Assembly: GCA_029262115.1 (NCBI GenBank)
Contig: JAJCZZ010000005.1
Span: forward strand, 1 to 64,000
Direction: 5' to 3'
Source of the DNA: Gemmatimonadota bacterium
GTDB taxonomy: Bacteria; Gemmatimonadota; Gemmatimonadetes; Longimicrobiales; Gaopeijiaceae
Length of the DNA stretch: 64,000 nt
Position 1 is the first letter of the stretch. The number at the start of each line of letters is the position of its first letter. The translations under genes were made by a program, and so were the position numbers. Positions 36,183-46,600 of this stretch are shown piece after piece. The notes below the pieces were generated by a model that had not been told where the DNA came from, ran no database searches, and was given only the letters and a program-made list of their open reading frames with translations.

Positions 36183-38360
36183 ATGGCGGGATGGGGAGAT
36201 GTGCGGCCACGCCCGGCACTCGCAATGCTCGTCACGAGCATGCTGTTGTGCCCTTCGCTGTCCGAGGCGCAGGACATGGCGGCACGGGCCACGCGGGTCC
36301 CAACCCGCCCCACGATCGACGGCGTTTTGGACGAACCTTTCTGGGCCACGATCGAACCCGTGAGCGCCTTCCGCCAACGAACTCCCGTGGACGGCGCCGA
36401 GGCGTCCGAGAGGACCGAGGTACGGATCGGGTACGACGAGAACGCCCTGTACTTTGCCATGACGATGTTCGACCGCGATCCGTCGGCCATCCGTAGGAGC
36501 ATCCTCCAGCGCGAGGGCCGGATCGACAAGGACGACCGTGTCATCATCGCGCTGGATACGTACCACGACCGTCGCAACGCCTACATCTTCGAACTGAACC
36601 CGTTCGGAACCCAGGGAGACGCCCTGATCAGCGACGAGTCGATGACCCTCTCCGACTGGAATTGGGAAGGGGTCTACGAGAGCGAGGGCCGGATCACAGA
36701 GGACGGATGGGTTCTCGAAGTGGCCATCCCCTTCACGACCATCCGGTTCAGCGACGACGAGGCACCCGAGATGGGCATCGCCTTCTACCGCTCGATCCGG
36801 AGGAAGAACGAGGACGTGTTCTGGCCTCACATCGGCCAACGATACTCCTCGGGCATCTCGCAGGTGTCCCAGTACGCGACGCTGACCGGCCTGCAGAATC
36901 TTCGGCAGGGTCGGCATCTGGAGGTCAAACCCTTCGCGATCGCGGGCGCCCAGAAGATCGGAGGGCAGGAGGACACGGACATCCTCGAGGATGTCGGGCT
37001 CGACCTGAAGTACGCGGTCACGTCCAACCTGACGCTGGACGCCACCCTCAACACCGACTTCGCCCAGGTGGAGGCCGACAACGTCGAGATCAATCTGACC
37101 CGCTTCAACCTGTTCTTCCCGGAGAAGCGGGAGTTCTTTCTGGAGCGCGCCGGACTCTTCACGTTCGGGGCCGCGAGAGAGACGGAGGTCTTCTTCAGCC
37201 GCCGGATCGGACTGGCCAATGAGATCCGAGGCGGAGCACGTCTGACGGGACAGGTTGGGCCGATTTCCGTCGGACTCCTGAGTCTTCGTACAGGCGATGC
37301 CGGGTTGCCGGAGTCGCGCGTACCGGGCGCCTGGAACTCGGTGGTGAGAGCGCGGGCGGACGTGTTGCCGCGAACCACGGTCGGCGGGATCGTGACAAGC
37401 TTCGACCAGGATGGTAGAACGGATCGTGTGGCCGGAGCCGATTTTCTTACTCGTTTCTGGGGAAGCAGCTCGCTGTTCGTATGGGGCGCGAAACGGTGGG
37501 ACTCGAACCTCGACGACGGCGAGGAGGGAACGGCGTCCGGCCAAGCGGAATTGAACCTTCGCAACGACCTCTTCACAGGCGAGATCACGCATACGCGTAT
37601 CGGGTCGAACTTCACCCCGGTTCTCGGCTTCGTGCCCCGCCCCGACCAGGTTCGGTGGGGCGGCCAGGTAGGGGTGATCCCACGCTTCGAGTCGAGTCCG
37701 TGGGCCCGGCAGCTCGTCTCCGTTGCCCAGGCGAATCGGATCGAGGACACGAGCGGGGCCAAGGAGTCGCACCTCCGCCGGTGGCACAACATGCTGACCT
37801 TCGAGTCGGGCGACTGGGTCATGATCAACGTGACCGAACAGTTCGAGGGGCTGACGACGCCCGCGTCCATCCAGCGGCGGACGCTCCCGGTGGGTGACTA
37901 CACTTTCCGCTATGTGGACGGAGGGTTCCGCACGAACGAGAGCCGTACGTTCGCGGTCGGTGGGAATCTCCAGGCCGGCGACTTCTGGTCGGGGACGCGT
38001 ACGCGCTATCGGGGCCGGTTCGTCTGGAAGCCAAACCAGTTCTTCACGATCGAGCCGGTGTTCGACCACAACCGGATCCGCATGCCGGTCGAGGACGGCA
38101 ACTTCAACACCAATCTGGTGTCTGTGACCATGCTGGCTGCGGTCAGCCGGGACCTGTTCGCCAACGCGTTGGTGCAGTGGGACGACATTTCCGAAACGGT
38201 GCAGGCCAACATCCGCATCGACTGGATCCACACGCCGGGAAGCGACTTGTTTCTCGTTCTCGACACCGGATATCTGACCCGGGACCTGTTCGACCCACGT
38301 GAGTCACGGTGGGAGAAACGGACCGGCATCATCAAGCTGACGTACCTCAAGGCGTTCTGA
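36183..38360 (+). CDS. DUF5916 / CBM9-like outer-membrane barrel protein (copy 3)
   Basis: 725 residues from ATG 36183 (GAGG five bases upstream; a GTG at 36177 is possible). The signal peptide ends LCPSLSEAQ. The CBM9-like domain starts RPTIDGVLDEPFWATIEPV and has VRIGYDENALYFAMTMFD. The core has TLNTDFAQVEADNVEINLTRF and LFFPEKREFFLERAGLFTFG, followed by a barrel-like stretch of strands ending IIKLTYLKAF. A further gene starts 15 bases after its stop, so this copy is in an operon, unlike the other two. Confidence 0.87.
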   Translation: MAGWGDVRPRPALAMLVTSMLLCPSLSEAQDMAARATRVPTRPTIDGVLDEPFWATIEPVSAFRQRTPVDGAEASERTEVRIGYDENALYFAMTMFDRDPSAIRRSILQREGRIDKDDRVIIALDTYHDRRNAYIFELNPFGTQGDALISDESMTLSDWNWEGVYESEGRITEDGWVLEVAIPFTTIRFSDDEAPEMGIAFYRSIRRKNEDVFWPHIGQRYSSGISQVSQYATLTGLQNLRQGRHLEVKPFAIAGAQKIGGQEDTDILEDVGLDLKYAVTSNLTLDATLNTDFAQVEADNVEINLTRFNLFFPEKREFFLERAGLFTFGAARETEVFFSRRIGLANEIRGGARLTGQVGPISVGLLSLRTGDAGLPESRVPGAWNSVVRARADVLPRTTVGGIVTSFDQDGRTDRVAGADFLTRFWGSSSLFVWGAKRWDSNLDDGEEGTASGQAELNLRNDLFTGEITHTRIGSNFTPVLGFVPRPDQVRWGGQVGVIPRFESSPWARQLVSVAQANRIEDTSGAKESHLRRWHNMLTFESGDWVMINVTEQFEGLTTPASIQRRTLPVGDYTFRYVDGGFRTNESRTFAVGGNLQAGDFWSGTRTRYRGRFVWKPNQFFTIEPVFDHNRIRMPVEDGNFNTNLVSVTMLAAVSRDLFANALVQWDDISETVQANIRIDWIHTPGSDLFLVLDTGYLTRDLFDPRESRWEKRTGIIKLTYLKAF

Positions 38361-38375
38361 GACGCGGAACACGAC

Positions 38376-40331
38376 ATGAACTCGCCCGACAACCCCACCG
38401 CCTTCGGTCGTTTCGTGGCCGAAATGAAGCGACGCCACGTCGTTCGCTTCGCGATCGGGTACGCCGCGGCCGCGTTCGTCGTTCTGCAGTTGGGCGAGAT
38501 CGTCTTTCCCGCCTTCGGGCTCGGCGAGCAGTGGCTCCGGGTCCTGGTCATTGCCGTCACGATCGGATTTCCTCCCGCACTCATCCTCGCGTGGGTCTTC
38601 GACATCACGCCAGAGGGACTCCAGCGCACGGCCGACCTCCCGAGCGGGGAGGCGGGCACGGCCCTCCTGCCTCGGCTGGCGCTGATGGGCTTCACGGTCG
38701 TGGTCGTCGGGGGCCTGGCCGTCTGGCTGGGCGGCTCGGTGGATCCGGCCTCGCGAGGGGGAGGCACAGCCGACGCGCTCGACCTCGCCGCCTATGACCC
38801 CTCGCAGCCCATCCGGTCGTTGGCGGTCCTGCCGCTGCGCAACGAATCGGAGGGAGCGGACGGGCCGGACTACTTCACGGCCGGCCTGCAGGAGGAGTTG
38901 CTCACGCGGCTCGGGCAGATCCCGGGCCTCAGGGTGGCCTCACGGACCTCGACGGAGCGCTTCGCCTCCGCGTCGTCGGACCTCCCGACGCTCGGGCAGG
39001 AGTTGAATGTCGACGCGATCATCGAGGGAGCGGTCCTCCGAGTGGGTGATCAGGTCCGTATCAACGTCACTCTATACCACGCGGCGAGCGAGACGCGGCG
39101 CTGGGGAGACAGCTTCACAGGTTCGATCGACGACGTCTTCGCGCTTCAAGCCGAGGTGGCCCTGGAGATCGCGCGCGCGGTCCAGACCCAGGTGAGCGCG
39201 GAGGACGAGTCGATGCTGCAGCGGACAGCGGCACGCGACGTCGACCCGGATGCCACTGAAGCGTATCTGCGGGGACGGTTCGAAGCAGACAAGGGCACGG
39301 CGGAGGGGTACAGGGCTGCAGTCGCGCTCTTCCAACGAGCCGTGGCGGAGGACCGAGACTTCGCCCCCGCGCTGGCCGGACTGGCGGGAAGTCGGTTCCT
39401 CCTCAGCCTGGAAGCGCCGGACCTGCCCGGCGCCGATGTGGAGCAGGCGCACGCGGAAGCCCGAATGGCACTGGAGATGGACTCAAGCTCCTGGGAGGCG
39501 CGCGAGGTCCTCGGGTACATCGAGCGGTCGATGCCCGCTCGGCCCCTCGGCGCGCCCGAAGTCGGTACCCCGAGGTCGGAGGCGGGCGCCCGTCGAGGGG
39601 GCGCGCGCACGACGGTCATCAGCGTGCCGGGAATCCAGGACAGCATCGTCATCGACGTTGGAGGAATGGACTCGACGTGGGTCGCCTCCATGTCGAGGAT
39701 GGGGCAGCGGATCGAAGAACAGATGCTGCGGCACGTCACCGCACGTGGGGGAGCCGTTGGGCAGCGCGTCGGCGCCGCCCAACAGCTGATGCATGCCGGT
39801 CTGTTCGACGCCGCGGTCGACGTGCTCGAAGGCGTGGTGCGCGAGCACCCCGAAGACGTGCGGGCGTGGACGCTGCTGGCGCACGCGACGGTCTCGGATG
39901 GTGATGCGGACGATGCGGTCGACATCCTGCGGGACTGGGCCGCGTCCGGTGCGGCGGGCGCGCCCACCGGGGCGGAGGTGGCCCGCTTGGCCGATGCGGT
40001 CGACGAAGACGGCGACACCGCCTATTGGCGATGGCTGGAAGCGCGGCTCAGCGCGGACCAGCGGGCGGGCCGCCTGGTGTCGATGACCGATCTGGCGACC
40101 GCGCTGGCCGGCGCGGGGCGTACCGACCAGGCGCTCGATGCGCTGATGGCCGCCCTGAAAGGTGGTGAGCCGGGCGTGCACGGTGTGCGTAACGATCCTG
40201 CCTGGGACGACCTGCGCGACGACCGTCGCCTCGTGGAAATCATGCGGGAGACGCAGAAGCTTCGCCGGGCGCGTCCGCCGACGCCCCCCTCCGGGGCCGC
40301 ACGCCCGAGGGGCGGGGACCGCCGGGAGTGA
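38376..40331 (+). CDS. Membrane FlgO/TolB-like TPR protein
   Basis: 651 residues. The N-terminus FGRFVAEMKRRHVVRFAIGYAAAAFVVLQLGEIV, with two more hydrophobic stretches (about 52-72 and 97-119), anchors it in the membrane. A FlgO/TolB-like domain follows (about 143-265: IRSLAVLPLRNES, GLQEELLTRLGQIPGLRVASRTS, LNVDAIIEGAVLRVGDQVRINVTL). The rest is helical repeats of the TPR kind (DATEAYLRGRFEAD, YRAAVALFQRAVAEDRDFAPALAG, AVDVLEGVVREHPEDVRAWTLLAH). This layout is often called adenylate-cyclase-like, but there is no cyclase domain. It is probably a scaffold. It is co-transcribed with the DUF5916 gene before it. Confidence 0.82.
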   Translation: MNSPDNPTAFGRFVAEMKRRHVVRFAIGYAAAAFVVLQLGEIVFPAFGLGEQWLRVLVIAVTIGFPPALILAWVFDITPEGLQRTADLPSGEAGTALLPRLALMGFTVVVVGGLAVWLGGSVDPASRGGGTADALDLAAYDPSQPIRSLAVLPLRNESEGADGPDYFTAGLQEELLTRLGQIPGLRVASRTSTERFASASSDLPTLGQELNVDAIIEGAVLRVGDQVRINVTLYHAASETRRWGDSFTGSIDDVFALQAEVALEIARAVQTQVSAEDESMLQRTAARDVDPDATEAYLRGRFEADKGTAEGYRAAVALFQRAVAEDRDFAPALAGLAGSRFLLSLEAPDLPGADVEQAHAEARMALEMDSSSWEAREVLGYIERSMPARPLGAPEVGTPRSEAGARRGGARTTVISVPGIQDSIVIDVGGMDSTWVASMSRMGQRIEEQMLRHVTARGGAVGQRVGAAQQLMHAGLFDAAVDVLEGVVREHPEDVRAWTLLAHATVSDGDADDAVDILRDWAASGAAGAPTGAEVARLADAVDEDGDTAYWRWLEARLSADQRAGRLVSMTDLATALAGAGRTDQALDALMAALKGGEPGVHGVRNDPAWDDLRDDRRLVEIMRETQKLRRARPPTPPSGAARPRGGDRRE

Positions 40332-40342
40332 GGAGGGGTCGG

Positions 40343-42997
40343 TCAGTCCCCTCGTAGTGAGATGACGGGGTCGACCGATGCGGCTCGCCGGGCCGGTAGG
40401 GCCGAGGCCGCCGCCGCGAGCGCTCCCAGTCCGACCGCTACGGAGAGGTAGACCCACGGGGACGTCGCGCTCACTCCGAACAGCATGCCCTCCAGGATTC
40501 CGGAGGCGGCGACGGCCCCACCGACACCGAGTGCGACGCCAAGCAGGGCCATCCCCGCGCCCTGTCGGACGATCTGACGGACCACGTCCCCCCTCGTCGC
40601 ACCCAGCGCCATCCGGACGCCGACCTCGTGGGACCGCTGAGCCACCAGATACGAGAGCACTCCGTGGACGCCAAGGACGGCCAAGAAGACCGCGAGGGAC
40701 GCGAAGAACGTCAGCACCGACGTGATGAAACGCTCGCGACCGACGGCCTCCCTGATGGTCTCGGTCATCGTGGCCGCACCGTAGACAGGGATCTCGGGGT
40801 CGACGCCCACGATCGCCTCGCGAAGCGCGGATACCAGCGTCAGCGGCGGGACCTCGGTCCTCAGGATCAGGGACAGTTCCCCACCCCTCTGTGGGTTCTG
40901 CAACAGCGAGACGTACATCGCCGGAGGTGGATCCGCAGCCAAACCGTGGATCCGTTCGTTGTCCACCACTCCGACGACCGTACGGTAGGTGGGGCCCCAG
41001 AAGGCGATCCGTCGACCGAGCGCACCGCCACCCGGGAAGTACCGCTCGACCGCCTCCCGGTTGAGCACGACCACCAGCTCCGATTCCGTGTCGTCGGACG
41101 GGCTCAGGAACCGTCCCTCCACGACCCTCAGTCCAGCGGCGTCCACATACTCCGGCGTGACCATCCGGGTGGATATCTCGCCCTGTGCGGGGTCGTACTC
41201 CCGCCCTTCCACCCGGAACGAGTTGGTGAAGCCGCGCTCCAGCGGGTGACTGAATCCGATGGCCGCACTCCGCACCCCCGGTAGGCCCTCCGCCGCCTCG
41301 ACAATACGCCGGTTGAGCGCGATGACCTCCGGCCAGTGCGGGTAGGTGTCGAAGCTGCGTGGATAGCGAGCCTGCGGCACCGTGAAGTGGGCACGGAGCA
41401 CGTTCTCGGCTTCGAAGCCCAGGTCGACCGACTGGAGGTTCCGGACCGAACTGATGAGCAACGACGCCGTGATCAGCAAAACGACGGCAGCGGCGAGTTG
41501 GGTAGCCACCAGAAACCGGCGCACCGGCAATCGAGTGGAACCCACCGAGCCGCGCCCGTCGCGTAGCTCCAGCTGGAGGTCCCCCCGGCGATTCTGAACG
41601 GCCGGGAGGACGGAGAACCCAAGTCCCACCATCAGGGCCAGGGTCAGCGCGAATCCGAGGACGGACCCGTTGAGGGCCGGGTCACCGAGCCGGGCGATCT
41701 CAGGAGGCACGAAGGTCGTGAGCACGCCCAACCCAAGACGGGCCACGAGAAGTCCCCCCAAGCCCGAAACCAAGGCAACGATCAGACCTTCCGCGAGGAA
41801 TCGCCTCAGCAGTTGCGACCCTGTCGCACCGACGGCGCGTAGCACCGCGATCTCCCGTCGGCGCGCCGAGCCACGCGCGAGGAGCAGGTTGGCGACATTC
41901 ACGCACGCGACCAGAAGGACCGCAAGTACCGAGCTGAACAGAATCCACAAGGGGGCCCGAACGTCGCCCCGCCCGACCTCCGCCAACGGTTCCACGAACG
42001 CCCCGCGATTCACGTTACCGGGGCGCTCCACCTCGAGGTCCGCCATGATGCTCGCCATCTCGGCCTGGGCGTCCTCGACACGTCGACCGGGCGCCATCCG
42101 TCCCAGGACCATCGCCCAATGGCTGTTGTAGTTCTGATTGGCCGGGTCGATGCGCACGGGAAGCCACACGTCGATGTCGGGTTCGGGGAACCGGAGGTCC
42201 GGTTCGAGGACCCCGACGACTTCGAACGGACTCCCGTCGACCGTGACGATCCGACCGACGACATCGGCGTCAGCCCCGAACTCGTTCCTCCAGAATCCGT
42301 CGGTCAAGACGACCACGTTCGCGCCCCCCGGCCGGTCTTCCTCGGCCAGAATGCCTCGCCCACGCTGGACCCCGACCCCGAGAACGTCATCGATATTTTC
42401 GCTCACGTAGGCCATCGAAAGGAGGTGAGCCGGCCCATCGGGGCGGCTGAAAACGCCCGTGCCCACATAGTAGGCGCCCAGTTCCGTGAACGACCGTGAT
42501 CGCTCGCGGTAGGCGTCGAAGTCGGCGGGCGACGCGGGTTCCCGGACCGTGCCCGTGGCCCGGTCGTTCTGCCACACGACGGCCAATTCGTCCGCGTCGC
42601 GGAAGGGCAAAGGCCGCAACAAGACGCTTTCCACCACGCTGAAGACGGCGGTGCTCGCACCGATTCCCAGCGCCAGCGTCAGCACGACCACCGCAGTGAA
42701 GCCAGGCGCGCGCCGCAGCGCGCGACCGGCGAGCCGAAGGTCCTGCACCCATCTCTCCATCATCATCCTCCCCCTGTTCGCGGCCATCCGTTGCCCGTCG
42801 TATTCGAGACACGCTTGCTCCACGTCGTCCACGTTTCCGAAGCGTGCAAGGACGTGCTTACGCGCCTCGTATTCGCCCCACCCCTGCGTCACCAGTTCCC
42901 GGATCCGTTCTTCGATGTGGAACGAGATCTCGTCACTCACGTCCGGCCGGAGCATCCGCCTCGGAAACAGGCCTCTCCACACCCCCCGCCAGTCCAT
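40343..42997 (-). CDS. ADOP-type ABC transporter permease
   Basis: 884 residues with two MacB-periplasmic/FtsX units, the Acidobacterial Duplicated Orphan Permease layout. Residues 1-75 are the permease prefix domain (DVSDEISFHIEERIRELV, EARKHVLARFGNVDDVE). The first unit starts RALRRAPGFTAVVVLTLALGIGASTAVFS, and FtsX segments include LWILFSSVLAVLLVACVNVANLL and a repeated LGVHGVLSYLVAQRSHEVGVRMALGA near the C-terminus. No ATPase is adjacent to this copy, as is usual for these orphans. It follows the PadR gene by seven bases, so PadR very likely controls it. Confidence 0.93.
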   Translation of the reverse strand: MDWRGVWRGLFPRRMLRPDVSDEISFHIEERIRELVTQGWGEYEARKHVLARFGNVDDVEQACLEYDGQRMAANRGRMMMERWVQDLRLAGRALRRAPGFTAVVVLTLALGIGASTAVFSVVESVLLRPLPFRDADELAVVWQNDRATGTVREPASPADFDAYRERSRSFTELGAYYVGTGVFSRPDGPAHLLSMAYVSENIDDVLGVGVQRGRGILAEEDRPGGANVVVLTDGFWRNEFGADADVVGRIVTVDGSPFEVVGVLEPDLRFPEPDIDVWLPVRIDPANQNYNSHWAMVLGRMAPGRRVEDAQAEMASIMADLEVERPGNVNRGAFVEPLAEVGRGDVRAPLWILFSSVLAVLLVACVNVANLLLARGSARRREIAVLRAVGATGSQLLRRFLAEGLIVALVSGLGGLLVARLGLGVLTTFVPPEIARLGDPALNGSVLGFALTLALMVGLGFSVLPAVQNRRGDLQLELRDGRGSVGSTRLPVRRFLVATQLAAAVVLLITASLLISSVRNLQSVDLGFEAENVLRAHFTVPQARYPRSFDTYPHWPEVIALNRRIVEAAEGLPGVRSAAIGFSHPLERGFTNSFRVEGREYDPAQGEISTRMVTPEYVDAAGLRVVEGRFLSPSDDTESELVVVLNREAVERYFPGGGALGRRIAFWGPTYRTVVGVVDNERIHGLAADPPPAMYVSLLQNPQRGGELSLILRTEVPPLTLVSALREAIVGVDPEIPVYGAATMTETIREAVGRERFITSVLTFFASLAVFLAVLGVHGVLSYLVAQRSHEVGVRMALGATRGDVVRQIVRQGAGMALLGVALGVGGAVAASGILEGMLFGVSATSPWVYLSVAVGLGALAAAASALPARRAASVDPVISLRGD

Positions 42998-43004
42998 GAC
43001 GACG

Positions 43005-43349
43005 TCAGTCCGTCGCCGGGGCGGCGATCTGGAGCACCCGCGCGACGGCCTGAGCGTGTCGGGCCCACCGCTGCGTGTCCCTGTTCAACTGACGTTTCCC
43101 CTTCCGCGTGAGCCGGTAGAACTTGGCTCGACGGTTCTCGTCTGTCCGGCCCCACTCGCCGTCGATGAGGCCGTCCCGCTCGAGCCGGTGAAGTGCCGGA
43201 TACAGGGCGCCTTCCTCGATTCGAAGGAGCCCGTCCCCCCGCCGCTCGATGAATCGGCTGACGGCCACGCCGTGCAGCGGCCCGTCGTTCAGCGACTGGA
43301 GAACCAGGAGATTCAGTGTGCCATATAGCGTATTCGCGTCGACTGCCAT
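43005..43349 (-). CDS. PadR-family transcriptional regulator
   Basis: A 114-residue winged-helix repressor: LYGTLNLLVLQSLNDGPLHG (8-27), SRFIERRGDGLLRIEEGALYPALHRLERDGLID (recognition helix and wing, about 30-62) and a C-terminal dimer helix. PadR proteins bind palindromes with ATGT/ACAT arms and usually repress a neighbouring transporter. It is the first gene of a pair with the ADOP permease. An AACATAA-gccgt-TTATGTT palindrome lies about 70 bases upstream and is a likely autoregulatory site. Confidence 0.93.
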   Translation of the reverse strand: MAVDANTLYGTLNLLVLQSLNDGPLHGVAVSRFIERRGDGLLRIEEGALYPALHRLERDGLIDGEWGRTDENRRAKFYRLTRKGKRQLNRDTQRWARHAQAVARVLQIAAPATD

Positions 43350-43418
43350 CCGGCTCTCCGAAAACGGTTCACATCCGCCCCGCGGGGTCCCCTACGGCGC
43401 ACGTTCCGTGATGTCCGT

Positions 43419-43437
43419 AACATAAGCCGTTTATGTT
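43419..43437. promoter_or_regulatory. Candidate PadR operator
   Basis: Perfect 7-base arms AACATAA and TTATGTT flank GCCGT. A second, overlapping palindrome (ATGT-ccgta-ACAT, 43411-43423) shares one half. The site is in the gap between padR and the permease/peptidase gene, so it could serve either direction. The remainder of 43350-43689 holds no gene. Confidence 0.5.
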
Positions 43438-43609
43438 TGATGCGCTAGATTGATAGAGAACATGTGGTTACGGGCTGTACGCCGACCTTAGCAGTCTAGG
43501 TAGCGAAGCTCTCCGCCAAGGCACCGGCGCGGGGAGGGGAGTGGGGCGCCTGGTGTGCCGCTCGACCCACCAGGGAGGAGGCGGGATTTGCATATCCTCA
43601 TTCCCAAAG

Positions 43610-43628
43610 TACTTTCTCTTGTAAAGTA
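43610..43628. promoter_or_regulatory. Second operator-like inverted repeat (TACTTT/AAAGTA)
   Basis: Perfect arms TACTTT and AAAGTA flank a 7-base spacer, and the left arm is also part of the 10-base palindrome AAAGTACTTT (43606-43615). It lies 60 bases before the GTG of the permease/peptidase gene. It differs in sequence from the 43419 site, so a different regulator or a -35/-10 region may be involved. Confidence 0.45.
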
Positions 43629-43689
43629 TCGTGGCGCGCGGCGCACAGAAGCGCGTCCGACGGGGCCAACTCAACCGAGGAAGGCACCA

Positions 43690-46600
43690 GTGACAGAACC
43701 GGGGTGGCGGTCACAACCGATGAAGTGGCTAGAGATGGTTCGCTTCGAGCTCGCGCATCAGCTTCGCCGCAAATCCACATGGCTGCTCTTCGGACTGTTT
43801 CTCTTTCCCTTGGTGGGGGTGACGAACGAGCGTCTCATCACCGCTCGGAACGGCGAGATCTTGTACAACGCGCCCCTGCTCATTGCCGAGTCGGGCATCT
43901 TCATGGGCGTCGTCGCCCTCCTGATCGTCGCGCTGATGGCGGGGGACGCTGCAACGCGCGACGTGCAGACGCGGATGGAGCCCATGATGCACGCCGCACC
44001 CGTGGGGCGAGCGGCCTATCTCGGGGGGCGCTTCGCGGGGGTGTTGATCCTGGCAGCCCTGCTCTCGTCCGCCGTGCCTCTCACGCACGTTCTGGTTCCG
44101 CTCCTCCAGCCGGAAGCTGCGGAGGGCGTGGTCGGGCCCCTCCAGACGATGGCATATCTGCAGTCCTACTTGATGCTCATGCTGCCGAACGCCTTCATCG
44201 GAACGGCGCTGCTTTTCTGTTTCGCGGCAATCGTCAGACACCCGATGGCGAGTTGGGTCGGGGTCGCAGTCTTGTTCCTCGCCACGCAACTGACTGGGGT
44301 CTACGTCGGCGGGATCCTGGGGCGATGGGAGCTGGCGGCGCTGATCGACCCACTGGGCTGGATTCCCGTCGATCTCATGGGGCGGACATGGGCGCCCCCG
44401 GAATTCAACCAGCGCCTCATCGGATGGGACGCCGGCCTCTTGGCGAATCGGGTGCTGTGGATTACGATGGCCTGCGTCCTCCTCTTTCTGACGCTCAGAC
44501 GGTTCGATTTCGGAGGGGGCGCGCCCGCCATCCGTTGGTGGCAGCGCAATCGCCTCCGTCCAGCGGGTTTGGGTGGAGCCACCGCCCTCCCGGTTGATGG
44601 CCCGGCAGACGTGCACCGCACGCCGGGCATCGTCCCCGTCGCACGTCGCGTCCACGGGCCTCTCGGTCGTCTGAGTCAGACCCTGTCTGTCGTGCGAGAT
44701 TCGGTCCGGGAGATCGCACCCCGCTGGACCTGGCTCGGCGCGCCCTTCCTCGTGTTGATGCAGGCCGTGATCACGCTGGAAGGGCTGGCACGCGCGGGGG
44801 GCGGTGCGCCAGTCCTTCCCACGACGGGGCTCGTGGTCCAGACCCTCGGGCCCGTGGCCGGCAATGCTCCGCCCCCGGTAGTCCTGGTGGCCATCCTGCT
44901 CCCCATCGTTCTCGCCGGAGAACTGGTCTGGCGGGAGCGCGACAATCGTACGGCCGGACTGGTCCATAGTGCCCCGGTGCCGGACGGGGTGCTGTGGTTC
45001 GGGAAGCTCTTGGGGTTGTGGCTGGTGATAGCCGGGCTGCACCTGCTCCTCGCGATGGGAGGCATGCTCGCCCAGGTCTGGCTCGGCTGGTACGACCTCG
45101 ATCCGATGCTGTACGCGCGCCTGCTCGCGCTCCGGTTGGTGACCCCCTTGTTGTTCTCGCTATTCGCGCTGTCGATCCACGTGATCGTCAACCACAAGGT
45201 CGTTGGTCACGCGCTGGTCCTGGCTCTGGCCCTCGGGCCCCTCATTCTGGCCGAGTCGTTCGGCATCGAGCATCCAATGCTCGTCTTGGGCTCCACACCC
45301 GACTGGCACTACTCGGACATCAGCGGCTTCGAGCCGTTTCTGGGAGCCGTGCTGTGGTTCGATCTGTACTGGACTGCGTGGGCACTCCTACTCGCGTCCG
45401 TGGCGTGGCTCTTCTGGGTGAGGGGCGAGGAGCGAGGGACGGGTGGACGCCTCCGGCTCGTCCGGGCCCGATGCGAGGGCGCGCGGGCTGCGGCGGTGGG
45501 CGTGTCGGCCACACTCGTCCTCCTCATCGGTGGCGTCGTCTTCTACAACACCAACGGGCTCAATGAGTACCGGTCGGGCGACGAGCAGGCCGACGCGTTT
45601 GCCGAGTACGAACGCCGTTACGGGCAGTTCGACGACGTACCTCAGCCGGTTCTGGTCGCGACAGAGTTGGCGGTCGAGGTCTACGCGGGGCGGGGCGAGG
45701 GGGAGATCAGAGGTGTCCATCATCTGGTGAATGACTCCAATCTGCCCATCGACACGCTCCATGTGGCGACCTCACTACAGGTGGAGACCCGCGCGGTCGA
45801 ACTGGACAGGTCCGCGACGGCCGCGGTCGTGGACGGCACGCTGGGCCACCACATCTACGTGCTCGCCGAACCTCTCCTACCGGGTGATTCGCTCAAACTG
45901 ACGTGGGAGGTACACCACGCGCGCCACGGTTTTCCGACCCGATCGATCACTACCTCCATCGTCGGAAACGGGAGCTTCTTCGTCGTTGCGGATTGGATAC
46001 CGCTCATCGGCTATCAACCGGGCCGGGAGTTGCTCGGTCGGGCCCAGCGGTCTGAGCGGGACTTGCCGGAGCGACGGGTTATTCCGCCGCTAATGGACCC
46101 TGACGCGCCATACGATCGTCACGCGATGGACTACCTCGACCTGGCGGTGACCGTGGGTACCACCGCAGGGCAGATCGCCGTCGCCCCCGGGGAACTGGTC
46201 CAGAGCTGGACCGAGGAGGGCCGAAGCTACTTCCGATACGAGACGACAGCACCGATCGGACCCGGCTACGCCATCTTCTCCGCAGACTACGAGGTGAGCC
46301 GTGAGCGATGGGGGAGCGTGGATATCGAAGTGCTCCACGATCCGGCGCACACGGCCAACGTGCCGACGATGATCCGCAGCATGAAGGCGTCGCTCAAGCA
46401 ACTTACGGAGCGATTCGGACCGTTCCCGTACGAGGTGATCCGGATGGTAGAGTACCCGGCGGAGGGGGGCTCCCTACACTCGGCGTCCGCGACCATTTGG
46501 TACAGGGAGCTGTTCTCGCTGTTCGACCCCGAGCGGGACCCGCGTCGGATCGACATGCCGTTCGCCGTCGTCGCCCACGAAGTCGCACACCAGTTTCAGC

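Noticed and set aside
36003-38231. 742-codon open frame on the minus strand opposite the third DUF5916 gene
   Set aside because: Its translation is low-complexity and His/Arg/Asp-rich, with no family motifs. The plus strand has a clear signal peptide and family motifs. High GC gives long antisense frames.
40330-40356. GAGGGG/CCCCTC hairpin as a terminator between convergent genes
   Set aside because: Only six base pairs, no T-run, and it includes the ADOP stop codon; too weak to call.
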